A stretch of 50,662 nucleotides of DNA from positions 1 to 50,662 of the forward strand of contig SOER01000021.1 of assembly GCA_021646405.1 (NCBI GenBank). The letters are read 5' to 3'. The position numbers were made by a program, and so were the translations under genes. The notes beneath the pieces were generated by a model. The model did no database searches, was not told where the DNA came from, and was given only the letters and a program-made list of their open reading frames with translations. This stretch comes from Candidatus Loosdrechtia aerotolerans. GTDB lineage: Bacteria > Planctomycetota > Brocadiia > Brocadiales > Brocadiaceae. Shown here one piece after another: positions 26,481-36,023 of this stretch (position 1 is its first letter; each line of letters opens with the position of its first letter).

Positions 26481-28511
26481 ATGAATTTTAGTAGACTGAA
26501 AAATAGCTTTGAAGAACTTAGACTACTGGGGATAGAAGGTTCTCTATTCAGGGTTTATTATGAGTTTGGTTTAAAGACGGGATTAAAGAAGGTACAGAAC
26601 CATATTCCTGTAAGTAAGACAGATATTGATGCATGGCAGAAAAAGAGGAAAAAAAGTTTTTTCCCTTCAATATCAGAAGCAAAGGGTGGTTTAGATACTC
26701 TCTTACCTGAAGAATCCAAAAGAGGTGTTATAGATTTAGCTGAAAAAGCGACGAAAGGCGAGATTTATTGTTTTTCAAAATGGTATGGCAATTATGGTAA
26801 TCCAATAAACTGGCATTTGAATCCCCTGAAAGGAGTTTCGTGGCCTTCCAATGTTCATTGGTCAAAGGTAATGCAGTATGAGAAAGATTGTGGAGATATT
26901 AAACTTACCTGGGAAGTGAGTAGGTTTCCGCATGTATATTACCTTGTTAGGGCTTATGTCTTAACCGGTAATAGTACCTATGTAAATGAATTCTGTAACC
27001 AACTAAGGTCATGGGATGAGCAAAATCCTTATGGACATGGGGTAAATTGGTATAATGGACAGGAATTAGCCATAAGGTTATTGTCCTGGATTTATGCAGT
27101 CTATATGATGGGAGATGATGACGGCTTTAGTGAAGAAGACTTTGAAAGATTTTTGAAACTTTTATACATCCATACGAAACATATAGATGAAAATATAAAT
27201 TACGCCTATTATGCCGTCCATAATAATCATCTGATAGGAGAGGCTTTAGGTTTATATGTCTCAGGAACTCTTTTCCCCTATTTCTCTGAATCTGAACGAT
27301 GGAGAAAAAAGGGGAAAGATATTTTAGAGGGAAAGAGGTGTACCGGACAGTTTTATAACGATGGAGGATATTGCCAATTATCTTTTAACTATCACAGATT
27401 AGCCTTGCACTATTACTTATGGGCATTAAGGGTTGCAGAACTAAACGGGGATGAATTTGATAGAGAAATTTATGTCATCCTGGATAGGTCTGCAAGGTTT
27501 TTGTATTCATGCATGAATCTGGAAGATGGTACGTTACCCAATTGGGGTGCTAATGATGGTGCGCTGCTCAACCCATGGACAACGTGTGATTACCGTGACT
27601 ACAGACCTCTCGTAAATGCACTGAGTTATATAACACGGAAAAAGAGGGTGTTTGAATCAGGTCCCTGGGATGAAGAGTTATTGTGGTTTTTTGGCAAAAA
27701 ATCGTTGAGTTCAGAGATAGAACCATATCATTTGAAGTCTGAGAGTTATTCAACGACAGGGTTGCATATCCTGAGAAATTCGGAAAATACCTTTGGTACG
27801 TTTCGATGCGGTACTGTACGGGATAGATTTGGTCAGGCAGACCAGCTTCATGTAGATATCTGGTGGAAGGGGTTGAATATTGCTATTGATGGAGGTTCTT
27901 ATTTATATAATGATGAACTTCAATACCATAAATATTTTATGGGGACAAGGTCCCATAATACAGTGACTGTTGATAATCAAGACCAGATGTTTTTCTACAG
28001 AAGATTTAAGTGGCTTTACTGGACGAAGGCCTATTTGGTAAATTTTTTGAATAATTATGCCAAAGGAGAGCATTACGGATATAAAAGATTAGGCGATAAT
28101 ATTACTCATAGAAGGGCCTTTAAGGCGTTAGATGAATCAAGTTTCTTAATTGAAGATTTTTTAACCCAAAATGGAGACACCGTTCATTCTTTTGATCTTC
28201 ATTGGCTGATAAATGATTTTCCTTATACAGAATCCAGAGTAAGTGGGAGAAAATATGTAATTACCTTTGAAACCCCAAAAGGTAGTTATTACTTATTATT
28301 AGAAAGCGATAAGGATGCTGAGTTAACTATAAACAGGGCAAAGGACGATGTAGTTAATCCTGATGGCTGGCAGTCAGGATATTATGGAGAAAAGTGTCCT
28401 GCCTTGAGTGTTCATCTGCTATGTAATTCAGAAAATGGATGTAAGTTTACGTCGTTGTTTACCGAAAAAAGCATGGTGAAAATGAAAGGACTTATTGAAG
28501 ATCCATTTTGA
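26481..28511 (+). CDS. Heparinase II/III-family polysaccharide lyase-like protein
   Basis: 676 residues: an alpha/alpha toroid (about 90-390; SWIYAVYMMGDDD, NYAYYAVHNNHLIGEALGL, YNDGGYCQLSFNYHRLALHY) and a C-terminal beta-sandwich (from about 410; QADQLHVDIWWKGLNIAIDG, TRSHNTVTVDNQDQMF). HNNH, the Tyr in FNYHR and the His in RSHNTV are the residues expected at the lyase site. No signal peptide, as in other members encoded in capsule and EPS loci. It probably cleaves or processes an amino-sugar/uronate polymer. Start ATG 26481; an ATG four bases earlier is out of frame. Confidence 0.85.
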   Translation: MNFSRLKNSFEELRLLGIEGSLFRVYYEFGLKTGLKKVQNHIPVSKTDIDAWQKKRKKSFFPSISEAKGGLDTLLPEESKRGVIDLAEKATKGEIYCFSKWYGNYGNPINWHLNPLKGVSWPSNVHWSKVMQYEKDCGDIKLTWEVSRFPHVYYLVRAYVLTGNSTYVNEFCNQLRSWDEQNPYGHGVNWYNGQELAIRLLSWIYAVYMMGDDDGFSEEDFERFLKLLYIHTKHIDENINYAYYAVHNNHLIGEALGLYVSGTLFPYFSESERWRKKGKDILEGKRCTGQFYNDGGYCQLSFNYHRLALHYYLWALRVAELNGDEFDREIYVILDRSARFLYSCMNLEDGTLPNWGANDGALLNPWTTCDYRDYRPLVNALSYITRKKRVFESGPWDEELLWFFGKKSLSSEIEPYHLKSESYSTTGLHILRNSENTFGTFRCGTVRDRFGQADQLHVDIWWKGLNIAIDGGSYLYNDELQYHKYFMGTRSHNTVTVDNQDQMFFYRRFKWLYWTKAYLVNFLNNYAKGEHYGYKRLGDNITHRRAFKALDESSFLIEDFLTQNGDTVHSFDLHWLINDFPYTESRVSGRKYVITFETPKGSYYLLLESDKDAELTINRAKDDVVNPDGWQSGYYGEKCPALSVHLLCNSENGCKFTSLFTEKSMVKMKGLIEDPF

Positions 28512-28588
28512 AAGAGGAAAAATTGCCGAGAAACTTGAAGGTTTGTTTGCTTCATTAAGCGCTTAATGCCTTCATGATAAACAAAAGA

Positions 28589-28713
28589 TTCACCGCAAAG
28601 GCGCAAAGGACGCAAAGGAAAAGAACTTGGGAAGTTAAGAGGTTGAGTTTTCTCAGCTTCCTAACTTCTCATATTCTCAACTTCTGCCTCCCTCTTTGCA
28701 ACTTTGCGGTGAA
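28589..28713. repeat. Nested inverted repeat (GCAAAGG family) before the AlbA gene
   Basis: TTCACCGCAAAG (28589-28600) pairs with CTTTGCGGTGAA (28702-28713). Inside lie purine-rich GGAAGTTAAGAGGTTGAG and pyrimidine-rich complements. The same GCAAAGG motif recurs at 30238-30313, so this is a dispersed family. Confidence 0.7.
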
Positions 28714-28763
28714 CTTTCACTTCTCAACTTCTGGTAAAACAAAATCATGGAATGTATTAGCAT

Positions 28764-30143
28764 ATGAATAAAAAAGAACTGGAAGCTATTTTGGCAGGCG
28801 GTGAAACTGAAGTCATTGAATTTAAAGAAAACCTTAACGAATCTTTTTATAAAAATATAGCTGCCTTTGCTAATGCCGAAGGTGGCTTCATACTTCTCGG
28901 AATTGATAAGAATGGACAGATTAAAGGCATGGATTCGTCCAGCCGGTTTCTTGAAGATTTGACCAACCGTATAGTAAATAAGTTGTCGGTGTATCCTGAT
29001 ATAGAAACATATGATACTAAAGGGAAACGAGTTATAATGGTAAAGGTGTCACGCTCAAGTTATCCGGTTTCATATGAAGGCCGATATTACGAACGGGTTG
29101 GAAATACGACGAGGGAAATGATGCCCGATAAACTCCAGATACTGTTTTCACGGGGAAAACCCTGGGATTCTCTGAGTGGAGAATTCTCGCTGAAAGAAAT
29201 TGACGTCCAAACTGTCCAGAGTTTTGTTAATCTTGCCGTAGAAACGAACAGACTTTCTGATGCCTCCCTGAATGAATCTCCGGAAATGCTTTTGGAAAAG
29301 CTTGATCTTCTGTCGGAAGGCAAGCCGACAAACGGAGCGGTTCTCCTCTTTTGGAAAAATCCTCAAAAATACTTTATCAATCTCTGTGTACGTATTGGAC
29401 GCTTTAAAACAGAGACGACAATAATTGACGACAAGTGGCTTAAAGGAAATCTTTTTCAGCAATTCGAAGAGACGATCGCTACCCTTAAGCAGCTTATAAG
29501 TGTTCGCTATGAAATAAAAGGGATACAAAGGGAGGATATATGGGATTATCCGATTCCTGTTCTCCGTGAGGCGGTTTTAAATGCCCTTATTCACAGGGAC
29601 TATTTCAATGTAGCCAATTTCATTTTGATAAAGGTTTACGATGACCGCATCTGGGTATCGAACCCGGGAGGACTTCCTGAAGGAATAACTGTTGATGAGT
29701 TGAAAAGGCCTCATAAATCCTACGTCCGAAATCCTCTTATTGCCAAGGTTTTTTATCTTGCTGGCTATATTGAGCACTATGGGAGCGGTACTGTGCGTAT
29801 GATGGAATGGATGAGAGAAGCAGGTTTGCCTGAGCCTGACTTTAAAGAAGAAATGGGCGGGTTTTCTGTTTACTTTCATAAAGATATTTATACTGAGCCA
29901 AGTTTAATAAAAATGGGATTGAATAAACGGCAGATTAGGGCTGTAACTTATGTAAAGGATAAAGGGAAGATTAGCAATAAAGAATATCAAGAGCTTGTTA
30001 ATACTACAAAAAAGACCGCAAGCAGAGATATGACGGATTTAGTAGAGAAAGAGATTTTGGAACAAATTGGAACTACGGGTAAAGGAACATACTACATTCT
30101 AAGGGGACAAAGGGGACATAAAGGGGACATAAAGGGGACATAA
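28764..30143 (+). CDS. AlbA_2-domain ATP-binding transcriptional regulator-like protein (RecG-like/Schlafen type)
   Basis: 459 residues. N-terminal AlbA_2 domain (ETEVIEFKENLN, FANAEGGFILLGID, VIMVKVSRSSYPV, YYERVGNTTREM), central HATPase_c_4-like region (LREAVLNALIHRDY, RIWVSNPGGLPEGI, NPLIAKVFYLAGYIEHYGSG) and a C-terminal winged helix (ISNKEYQELVNTTKKTASRD). Such proteins are often annotated as RecG-like helicases but have no helicase core; many are accessory, defence-linked or TA-associated regulators. The last residues come from a short tandem repeat at 30101-30145. It separates the polysaccharide genes and is bracketed by dispersed hairpins, so it likely arrived later. Confidence 0.85.
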   Translation: MNKKELEAILAGGETEVIEFKENLNESFYKNIAAFANAEGGFILLGIDKNGQIKGMDSSSRFLEDLTNRIVNKLSVYPDIETYDTKGKRVIMVKVSRSSYPVSYEGRYYERVGNTTREMMPDKLQILFSRGKPWDSLSGEFSLKEIDVQTVQSFVNLAVETNRLSDASLNESPEMLLEKLDLLSEGKPTNGAVLLFWKNPQKYFINLCVRIGRFKTETTIIDDKWLKGNLFQQFEETIATLKQLISVRYEIKGIQREDIWDYPIPVLREAVLNALIHRDYFNVANFILIKVYDDRIWVSNPGGLPEGITVDELKRPHKSYVRNPLIAKVFYLAGYIEHYGSGTVRMMEWMREAGLPEPDFKEEMGGFSVYFHKDIYTEPSLIKMGLNKRQIRAVTYVKDKGKISNKEYQELVNTTKKTASRDMTDLVEKEILEQIGTTGKGTYYILRGQRGHKGDIKGT

Positions 30144-30145
30144 AG
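30101..30145 (+). repeat. Short tandem repeat at the 3' end of the AlbA gene
   Basis: Four units of about 10-12 bases built on AAGGGGACATA run across the stop codon. They encode the C-terminal RGQRGHKGDIKGT. Slippage here would change the protein tail length. Confidence 0.8.
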
Positions 30146-30237
30146 AGTGAGGCTTAGGGAATGCAGGTAGCATAAAAAAACTCATCCAATTATACAAATG
30201 AAAGATGGGATAAAGAGAATTGTCAACCATCTTTAAA

Positions 30238-30313
30238 CCTTTGCGTTTTTTGCGCCTTTGCGGTGAATCTTTTACGGTAGTATTACACCGCAAAGGCGCA
30301 AAGAACGCAAAGG
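30238..30313. repeat. 28-bp inverted repeat, GCAAAGG family
   Basis: The arms at 30238-30265 and 30286-30313 are complementary over 28 bases with one mismatch, around a 20-base loop. They share the CACCGCAAAGGCGCAAAG core of the hairpin at 28589. No T run follows, so it is a dispersed repeat rather than a terminator. Confidence 0.85.
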
Positions 30314-30390
30314 AAAATTTGTATATTGGTTAATGATAAGGTAATCGTAGAGATAAAGGTAACAAAAGGATTATGTAGTAGAGGGTGAAG

Positions 30391-30495
30391 ATGATTGAGC
30401 GATGGATTAGCGATCTGGAACGAAAGGGTCTTATTAAATACCATGGAAGCAAGAAAACAGGATACTGCATTTGCTGTATAGCAGGTCACGGTTAA
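30391..30495 (+). pseudogene. C-terminal winged-helix fragment of an AlbA/RecG-like gene
   Basis: ATG 30391 encodes 34 residues, MIERWISDLERKGLIKYHGS followed by KKTGYC. This is the usual end of AlbA_2/HATPase proteins (a winged helix ending in an SKKTGGY-like tail). It differs from the end of the intact gene just upstream, so it comes from a second related gene now lost. No ribosome binding site is convincing. Confidence 0.5.
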
Positions 30496-30627
30496 GCAGT
30501 AGCGCTACTGTAGTTGAAAGCGAGGGGTTACTGGTACGCGAAGAGTCACCCCCAAGCGGGGTGTTGGCTTTTGACAAATGCAGGCAGAATAACTCTTGTC
30601 AATGTTGATTAATTCTTTTCCCTCGGG

Positions 30628-31740
30628 ATGAAAAACTTGAAGTTTATCGATATAATTGCCGGGGCACGGCCTAATTTTATGAAGATTGCACCGATTATTC
30701 GGGTACTGGAGGTGCATAAGGCCCGGGGCGGGCACTTACGCTACCGCTTGGTTCATACCGGTCAGCACTATGACGCCTGTATGTCAGGTAATTTTTTTGT
30801 GCAATTAGGCATTCCCGAGCCGGACGTAAATCTGGAAGTCGGCTCCGGGACTCAAGCCGAGCAGACGGCGGCGATCATGGTACGTTATGAAAAGTTGCTG
30901 CTGGAACAGCGTAGCGATCTTTGTTTAGTGGTGGGTGATGTTACTTCGACCATGGCATGTTCCATCGCAGCGCAAAAGTTGTGCGTGCCGGTGGCCCATG
31001 TGGAGGGAGGCATCCGTTCGGGCGACTGGACCATGCCGGAAGAGATCAACCGGATGGTGACCGATGCCATTACCAACTATTTTTTCACCACTAGCGTGGT
31101 GGCCAACGACAACCTGCGGCGGGCCGGGGTGGCGGAAGAGCGGATTCATTTCGTCGGCAATACGATGATCGATACACTGTTGATGAACTTGGATCGTTTG
31201 TGTCCTCCCGGCTTTTGGTCGGAACTGGCACTGGAGCCGGGCGGCTATTTCGTGGTGACGCTGCATCGCCCGGGGAATGTGGACGGCTTCGCCGGCTTTG
31301 CCCGTTTGCTGACGGCAATCGGTGAGGCGACGCGGGGATTGCCAGCGGTCTTTCCGGTCCACCCACGTACCGCCAAGACCTTGGGAGAGGTGGTGGATGT
31401 GCCGTCCAATATCCGGCTGGTTGAGCCTCAGCCTTACCTGGAATTCAACTACCTTGTGAAGAATGCCAAGGCTGTAATCACCGATTCCGGCGGCATCACT
31501 GAAGAGACTACAGTGCTTGGCGTGCCATGCATCACCCTGCGGGATTCCACTGAGCGGCCGGAAACGGTGACTATAGGGACCAACGAGTTGTTGGGCACCG
31601 ATTCTTCGAAGCTGAAACCGGCCTTGGACCGGCTGTTTGCTGGAGAGTGGAAAAAAGGTTCCATTCCCGATAAATGGGACGGCAAGACCGGGGAGCGGAT
31701 CGTGGAAATTCTGGAGCGCTTACTTACCTCGGTTCCTTAG
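30628..31740 (+). CDS. wecB: UDP-N-acetylglucosamine 2-epimerase (non-hydrolysing)
   Basis: 370 residues. Makes UDP-ManNAc for surface polysaccharide. Blocks: AGARPNFMKIAPI at the start, VHTGQHYD, VVGDVTSTMACSIAA, HVEGGIRSGDWTMPEEINRMVTD, HFVGNTMIDTL, VVTLHRPGNVD and ITDSGGITEETTVLGVPCITLR. Catalytic Asp, Glu and His positions are present. Codon use and G+C are clearly higher than in the neighbouring genes (long runs of C/G-ending codons), suggesting a different source. It is followed 8 bases later by what looks like a heparinase gene start that is cut off. Confidence 0.95.
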   Translation: MKNLKFIDIIAGARPNFMKIAPIIRVLEVHKARGGHLRYRLVHTGQHYDACMSGNFFVQLGIPEPDVNLEVGSGTQAEQTAAIMVRYEKLLLEQRSDLCLVVGDVTSTMACSIAAQKLCVPVAHVEGGIRSGDWTMPEEINRMVTDAITNYFFTTSVVANDNLRRAGVAEERIHFVGNTMIDTLLMNLDRLCPPGFWSELALEPGGYFVVTLHRPGNVDGFAGFARLLTAIGEATRGLPAVFPVHPRTAKTLGEVVDVPSNIRLVEPQPYLEFNYLVKNAKAVITDSGGITEETTVLGVPCITLRDSTERPETVTIGTNELLGTDSSKLKPALDRLFAGEWKKGSIPDKWDGKTGERIVEILERLLTSVP

Positions 31741-31748
31741 TGAATTCC

Positions 31749-31850
31749 ATGAATTCTTGGGTAAAAGCGCGCACCGCTATGGTGCTGGGGTCGGCGAATA
31801 CCGGTCATGTCGTTTTTTACCGATTAGGTGAGCTATCCGGTGCGAATTAA
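31749..31850 (+). pseudogene. Possible N-terminal stub of a second heparinase II/III-like gene
   Basis: ATG 31749, 8 bases after the epimerase stop, encodes 33 residues (NSWVKARTAMVLG, HVVFYRLGELSG) before a TAA. The KARTA...VxxYRLG...SG pattern resembles the first residues of heparinase-like proteins from EPS loci, including FRVYYEFGLKTG in the gene at 26481. It shares the GC-rich character of the epimerase. The remaining several hundred residues are absent. The identification is tentative. Confidence 0.35.
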
Positions 31851-31980
31851 AGATGGAAATTGTTCTAAAGCATTGAGATGTTACCGCCAACCTTTACTGT
31901 TAGCCTGTAAATGATTTGCTATTTTAAAAGATTGAAAGTGATAGGCTCGGGAGGGTGATAACGTAATTCTCGTCGTAGCA

Positions 31981-33228
31981 ATGAAAGTTCTTTATTTTTA
32001 TCAACATTTTTCAACGCCTAAAGGATCTACTGGTATTCGTGCTTACGAATTTGCCAGAACGCTTGTAAAGAAAGGCCATAGAGTTACAATGGTATGTGGT
32101 GCATGTGCCACAGCTGATACAGGTTTAACGGATAGTTATATTAATTGTGTTAGGAGAGGTACAATAGATGGTATTGATGTGATTGAATTTAACCTCAACT
32201 ACTCCAATAATGATAACTATCTGAAAAGAACCTTAACTTTTTTGAAATTTGCCTTTAAAAGTATTTCCATTGCGTTGTTCCACGATTATGACATGTTGTT
32301 TGCCACCACAACACCTTTAACTGCAGGAATTCCAGGAATCTTTGCTAAGTTATTGAGAAAGAAGCCTTTTGTTTTTGAAGTACGAGACCTATGGCCAGAG
32401 CTTCCAAAAGCAATGGGTGTAATAACTAATCCAATAATTCTTTCTCTTTTGTCTTGGTTGGAATGGTGTTCGTACCATTCTGCCGATGCATGTATTGGGC
32501 TGGCTCCAGGTATAGTTGAAGGAATTATCAAACGTGGCGTCTCACCTGGCAATGTTGTTCTTCTGCCGAATGGTTGCGATTTGTCAATTTTTGGAAATAG
32601 TAAAACCAATGGATGGAGGCCAGAAAGTGTTCATAGTGATGATTTTATGGCGGTGTTTACAGGTGCACATGGCGTTGCTAATGGTTTGAATGCCGTTTTA
32701 GACGCAGCTAAGGTTTTGACAAACGATAATAGGACAAATATAAAGTTTGTGTTTATCGGAGAGGGAAGCCTTAAGGGGGAGCTAAAAAAGCGAGCAGCTA
32801 AAGAAGGGTTGAGTAATTGTATTTTTCTTGATGCTGTCCCCAAGGATAAACTGGCTGGGTTGTTATCTGAAGCAGATATTGGCTTAATGATTTTGGCCAA
32901 TGTGCCTGCCTTTTATTATGGGACATCACCGAATAAGTTTTTTGACTATATTGCAGCGGGTTTACCGGTGCTCAATAATTATCCTGGTTGGCTTGCTGAT
33001 ATAATAGAGAAGTTCCGGTGTGGGCTTGCGGTACCTCCTGATGACCCTCGTGCTTTTGCTGATGCCCTTGTTTCAGTTGCGGACAATCCGGAAATCATTG
33101 ATGAAATGGGTAGGAATGCCAGAAAATTAGCTAGCGAACAATTTAACCGATTAGATATAGCAGATAAGTTTGTAACTTTCCTTGAAAGTGTTTTAGCAAA
33201 GCATAGAGAGAAATACCATGAAAGATGA
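31981..33228 (+). CDS. GT4-family glycosyltransferase (WbuB-like)
   Basis: 415 residues, GT-B fold. N-terminal YFYQHFSTPKGSTGIRAYEFARTLVKKGHRVTMV is characteristic of WbuB-like enzymes that add N-acetyl-fucosamine or related residues. Donor-side blocks are present: KFVFIGEGSLKGELKKRA, FLDAVPKDKLAGLLSEADIG and TSPNKFFDYIAAGLPVLNNYPG (the E/D-x7-E-like region). A hydrophobic patch at about 90-135 suggests membrane association. It overlaps the methyltransferase gene by 11 bases, so it belongs to the same operon. The sugar is not predictable from sequence alone. Confidence 0.9.
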   Translation: MKVLYFYQHFSTPKGSTGIRAYEFARTLVKKGHRVTMVCGACATADTGLTDSYINCVRRGTIDGIDVIEFNLNYSNNDNYLKRTLTFLKFAFKSISIALFHDYDMLFATTTPLTAGIPGIFAKLLRKKPFVFEVRDLWPELPKAMGVITNPIILSLLSWLEWCSYHSADACIGLAPGIVEGIIKRGVSPGNVVLLPNGCDLSIFGNSKTNGWRPESVHSDDFMAVFTGAHGVANGLNAVLDAAKVLTNDNRTNIKFVFIGEGSLKGELKKRAAKEGLSNCIFLDAVPKDKLAGLLSEADIGLMILANVPAFYYGTSPNKFFDYIAAGLPVLNNYPGWLADIIEKFRCGLAVPPDDPRAFADALVSVADNPEIIDEMGRNARKLASEQFNRLDIADKFVTFLESVLAKHREKYHER

Positions 33229-34126
33229 AGATATTACAGAGCAGGTTAATTGCTTGTTATGCGGAGAAAAAAACAATGTTCCGAGTTTCTACGAAGAATA
33301 TTATTTAAAAGCAACTAAAATAGTTTTAGGGATAAATCAATGTCGCTCATGCTCTCTTTGTTATGTGTCTCCTCGCCTTAATGCACAAGGACTTGCCCTG
33401 TTGTATAATTCATCATATTTGGATGATACGGTTTCAGGACGTTATAATACAGAAGAATGTGTTTCCAGGAATGAGTACGTGCAGTTTGTGCAGTATGTTT
33501 CCAAAAATATCCCACGAGGTTCTCGTGTGTTGGATGTCGGTTGTGGGGTAGGTTTATTGCTAGATGCTCTCCGTGAGGCAAGCATTGATTTGCAACTGAG
33601 CGGTGTTGAATTATCTTCTTTTGCTGCAGAGAAAGCTATATCTAAAGGATTTGATGTTTGTGTTGGTGACTTCTCAAGTGATAACCTTGTTGCTTCTGGT
33701 TCAATTGATGCTATCATTTTTCTCTATGTTTTAGAGCATGTTCCTGATCCTGCCAGCTTTTTAAAAGCTGCGCATTATGCATTGAATGATAGTGGCTGCC
33801 TTTTTCTTGCTGTGCCTAATTATAGATACCTCAAAATTGTTAAGACGGGATTTTTATCCAAAATAATTTTTGGTAAATCCTCTAATATTCATGCCGCAGA
33901 ACATTTGTTTAACTTTACACCTAGAACTATAGGAATAATGTTGCAACAAGCAGGCTTTGAAATTATTTACTTAGGGCAGTCAAAACCTTTGAACATCGGT
34001 TCCCCTCTGTTTAGATTGATAAAAATGATCGGAGCCGGATTTGCGAGGCTTTTTGGCATATTTGGTTTTTATGTAGGTGGTATACATATCATTGCCAGAA
34101 AAAAGAATAGTACTGATGATGTTTGA
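33218..34126 (+). CDS. Class I SAM-dependent methyltransferase with N-terminal zinc-type motif
   Basis: 302 residues. N-terminal CLLCGEKN and CRSCSLCYVSPRL supply paired cysteines as in sugar C- or O-methyltransferases with a zinc-binding module. The SAM fold has motif I RVLDVGCGVGLLLDAL, acidic loop GVELSSF, and DAIIFLYVLEHVPDPASFLKAA followed by a Methyltransf_23-like tail. It probably methylates a sugar or lipid-linked glycan made by this locus. ATG 33218 overlaps the upstream gene, and the stop overlaps the next, suggesting coupled translation. Confidence 0.88.
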   Translation: MKDEDITEQVNCLLCGEKNNVPSFYEEYYLKATKIVLGINQCRSCSLCYVSPRLNAQGLALLYNSSYLDDTVSGRYNTEECVSRNEYVQFVQYVSKNIPRGSRVLDVGCGVGLLLDALREASIDLQLSGVELSSFAAEKAISKGFDVCVGDFSSDNLVASGSIDAIIFLYVLEHVPDPASFLKAAHYALNDSGCLFLAVPNYRYLKIVKTGFLSKIIFGKSSNIHAAEHLFNFTPRTIGIMLQQAGFEIIYLGQSKPLNIGSPLFRLIKMIGAGFARLFGIFGFYVGGIHIIARKKNSTDDV

Positions 34127-35376
34127 CTCTGCTGCAGAAAAGTTGCATTGAACGACAAAACCTCATGGTGCTGGTGGTGGGCGATATTTTATTAACATAT
34201 GCATGGGTGCGGTCATCTTATGCGGCCTTGAGGAATCTCCATTCTCACGGCCTTGAGGTTGTCGCAGCCGACAGTTACCCCTTCGGCATGTGTCAATGGT
34301 CCCGCCTCAAGAAAGATTTTGTCCGCTATCCCTCTCATTATGATGGTGAGGATGAGTTCGTAGAAACAATTGCTCGTCTCTGCGACAAGTATGCAATCCG
34401 TCTTCTCATGCCGTCTCATAATGAAACTGAGATTCTGGCCCGGAATCGCCGGCGATTGCCGGAGAAGGCATGTGCAATTCTTCCCGAGGCAGAACATTGC
34501 GAACTTTTTAATAATAAGGCGCGCTCTTATGAGCTAGCTCAATCCGTTGGCTTGCCTCTTCCTGGACGAGTTTCCTATAGCGCGCCGGGCGAAGTTTCGG
34601 TTGCGGTTACAAAGGCTGGATTGCGAAGGGTTGTTGTCAAGCTTCTTACCGGTAATAGTGCGAAAGGCATATTTTATGCGGATACTCCGGAGCAGGCTGA
34701 GGAAATAGTAAGGAGATTGATTAAAGAATATTCACTTCCTGTCGAACGTTATCCACAGATTGAAGAAAGGATTTACGGAGAAGGTTGGGGGTGCTCGGCG
34801 CTTTATTGGCATGGAGAGCCTATTTCTTTGTTTTGTCACCGCCGGCTGCGGGAAAAGATAGCTACCGGTGGCACCAGCACTCTGCGTGAATCTGCCCGAA
34901 ATGATAGGTTGCGGGAAATGACGCAGACTCTTTTAGGCAAGATTGGTTGGCACGGCTTGGCGATGGTCGAATATAAGGTTTGTCCCGATACCGGCAAGAT
35001 ATGGTTTATCGAAGTAAACCCGAGACTATGGGGATCTCTCCCCCTGGCTATCAGTGCTGGAGCTGAGTTCCCCTATCTTGCCTGGCTATGTGCTACCGAA
35101 GGGCCGGGTGCAGCCAGGCGTTATCAGGAAAATGCCATTATTAGATATCCCTGGCGAGGCAGATGGTTGATGGGGGATCTCATGATTGCAGCTACGCAGT
35201 GTGCACACCTGAAACCATTGCAGGCCTGGCGGACAGTATTTTCCGGGAATTGCGATGCCATCGATGATTTGCATCTTGACGATCCCTTCGCCTTCCTCGG
35301 GGAAGTATTTCACTACGGCAGCCGCTTTCTGGTTAACATGAGCAACAATCCTGCCGAAAAAGGGATGGTGGGTTGA
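34123..35376 (+). CDS. ATP-grasp-fold ligase (CarB-like)
   Basis: Up to 417 residues. The TTG at 34123 overlaps the methyltransferase stop (TTGA); ATG 34165 is an alternative that removes 14 residues and begins at the first beta strand (VLVVGDILL). Neither has a clear ribosome binding site. Pre-ATP-grasp segment 15-110, then LFNNKARSYELAQSVGLPLP, RRVVVKLLTGNSAKGIFYAD, the Glu-rich PQIEERIYGEGWGCSALYW and the Mg-binding FIEVNPRLWGSLPLA. The typical ATP-grasp residues are in place. In EPS loci such proteins often add an amino acid or carboxylate to a sugar. Overlaps the HAD gene by one base. Confidence 0.85.
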   Translation: MTLLQKSCIERQNLMVLVVGDILLTYAWVRSSYAALRNLHSHGLEVVAADSYPFGMCQWSRLKKDFVRYPSHYDGEDEFVETIARLCDKYAIRLLMPSHNETEILARNRRRLPEKACAILPEAEHCELFNNKARSYELAQSVGLPLPGRVSYSAPGEVSVAVTKAGLRRVVVKLLTGNSAKGIFYADTPEQAEEIVRRLIKEYSLPVERYPQIEERIYGEGWGCSALYWHGEPISLFCHRRLREKIATGGTSTLRESARNDRLREMTQTLLGKIGWHGLAMVEYKVCPDTGKIWFIEVNPRLWGSLPLAISAGAEFPYLAWLCATEGPGAARRYQENAIIRYPWRGRWLMGDLMIAATQCAHLKPLQAWRTVFSGNCDAIDDLHLDDPFAFLGEVFHYGSRFLVNMSNNPAEKGMVG

Positions 35377-36023
35377 TGAAATATGTCGCCCTTGACTTTG
35401 ATGGGACCATCACCACCAGAGATACGATTCGTTTTTTAATTCGTGAGTTGATTCGCTTGCGACCTCTGCAAGCGCCGGGTGTTTTTTCTCTTTTAACTCG
35501 AATGGTGATGAGTTACTCGCCGGACAGTATTCAAGAGCTGAAAAACCGATGCGTTGGCAAGTTGATAAAAGGTTTATCCGAGGATCAGCTGGTGCCGGCG
35601 CTTGAGCGATTCTGCAACAGCGTGCGGCCGCTTTTTCGGCTTGATCTAATAAGCTATATCAACAAGAGCCTTGCCGATGGGAAAAAAATCATCGTCGCCA
35701 GCGCATCTCCTGCCTTTGCATTGAGATATCTTTTTTCCGGGCAGGATTTGATTATAATTGCAACTGAGTTCGAGGTTATGGGGAAAATCTACACAGGGAA
35801 TCTCTCCGGAGATTCCTGTTATGGCGATGCCAAAGCCGAAGCGGTTCTTGGCTATCTGAGAAATGAAGGAGAAAAAGATGTGATAATCGAAAGTGCTTGG
35901 TCGGACGCTATTTCTGATCTTCCTTTTATGAATTTGGCAGAGAAACGATATTGGTACTGTTCTGCTGGCCTTATAGATAAAATTAAAGGAATGGATCCAA
36001 AAGCTGAATGTATCCCAACTTGA
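35376..36023 (+). CDS. HAD-superfamily phosphatase (HAD-IB, SerB-like)
   Basis: 215 residues from ATG 35376, which shares a base with the upstream TGA (TGATG). Motif I ALDFDGTITT (nucleophile and acid Asp), motif II Ser in IIVASASPAFALR, Lys in GDAKAEAVLGYL and motif IV SDAISDLPFM. The cap is a helical C1 type, as in HAD-IB phosphatases such as SerB and PGPase-like enzymes. Substrate unknown; its coupling to an ATP-grasp protein suggests the two act on consecutive intermediates of one pathway (inference). Confidence 0.88.
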   Translation: MKYVALDFDGTITTRDTIRFLIRELIRLRPLQAPGVFSLLTRMVMSYSPDSIQELKNRCVGKLIKGLSEDQLVPALERFCNSVRPLFRLDLISYINKSLADGKKIIVASASPAFALRYLFSGQDLIIIATEFEVMGKIYTGNLSGDSCYGDAKAEAVLGYLRNEGEKDVIIESAWSDAISDLPFMNLAEKRYWYCSAGLIDKIKGMDPKAECIPT

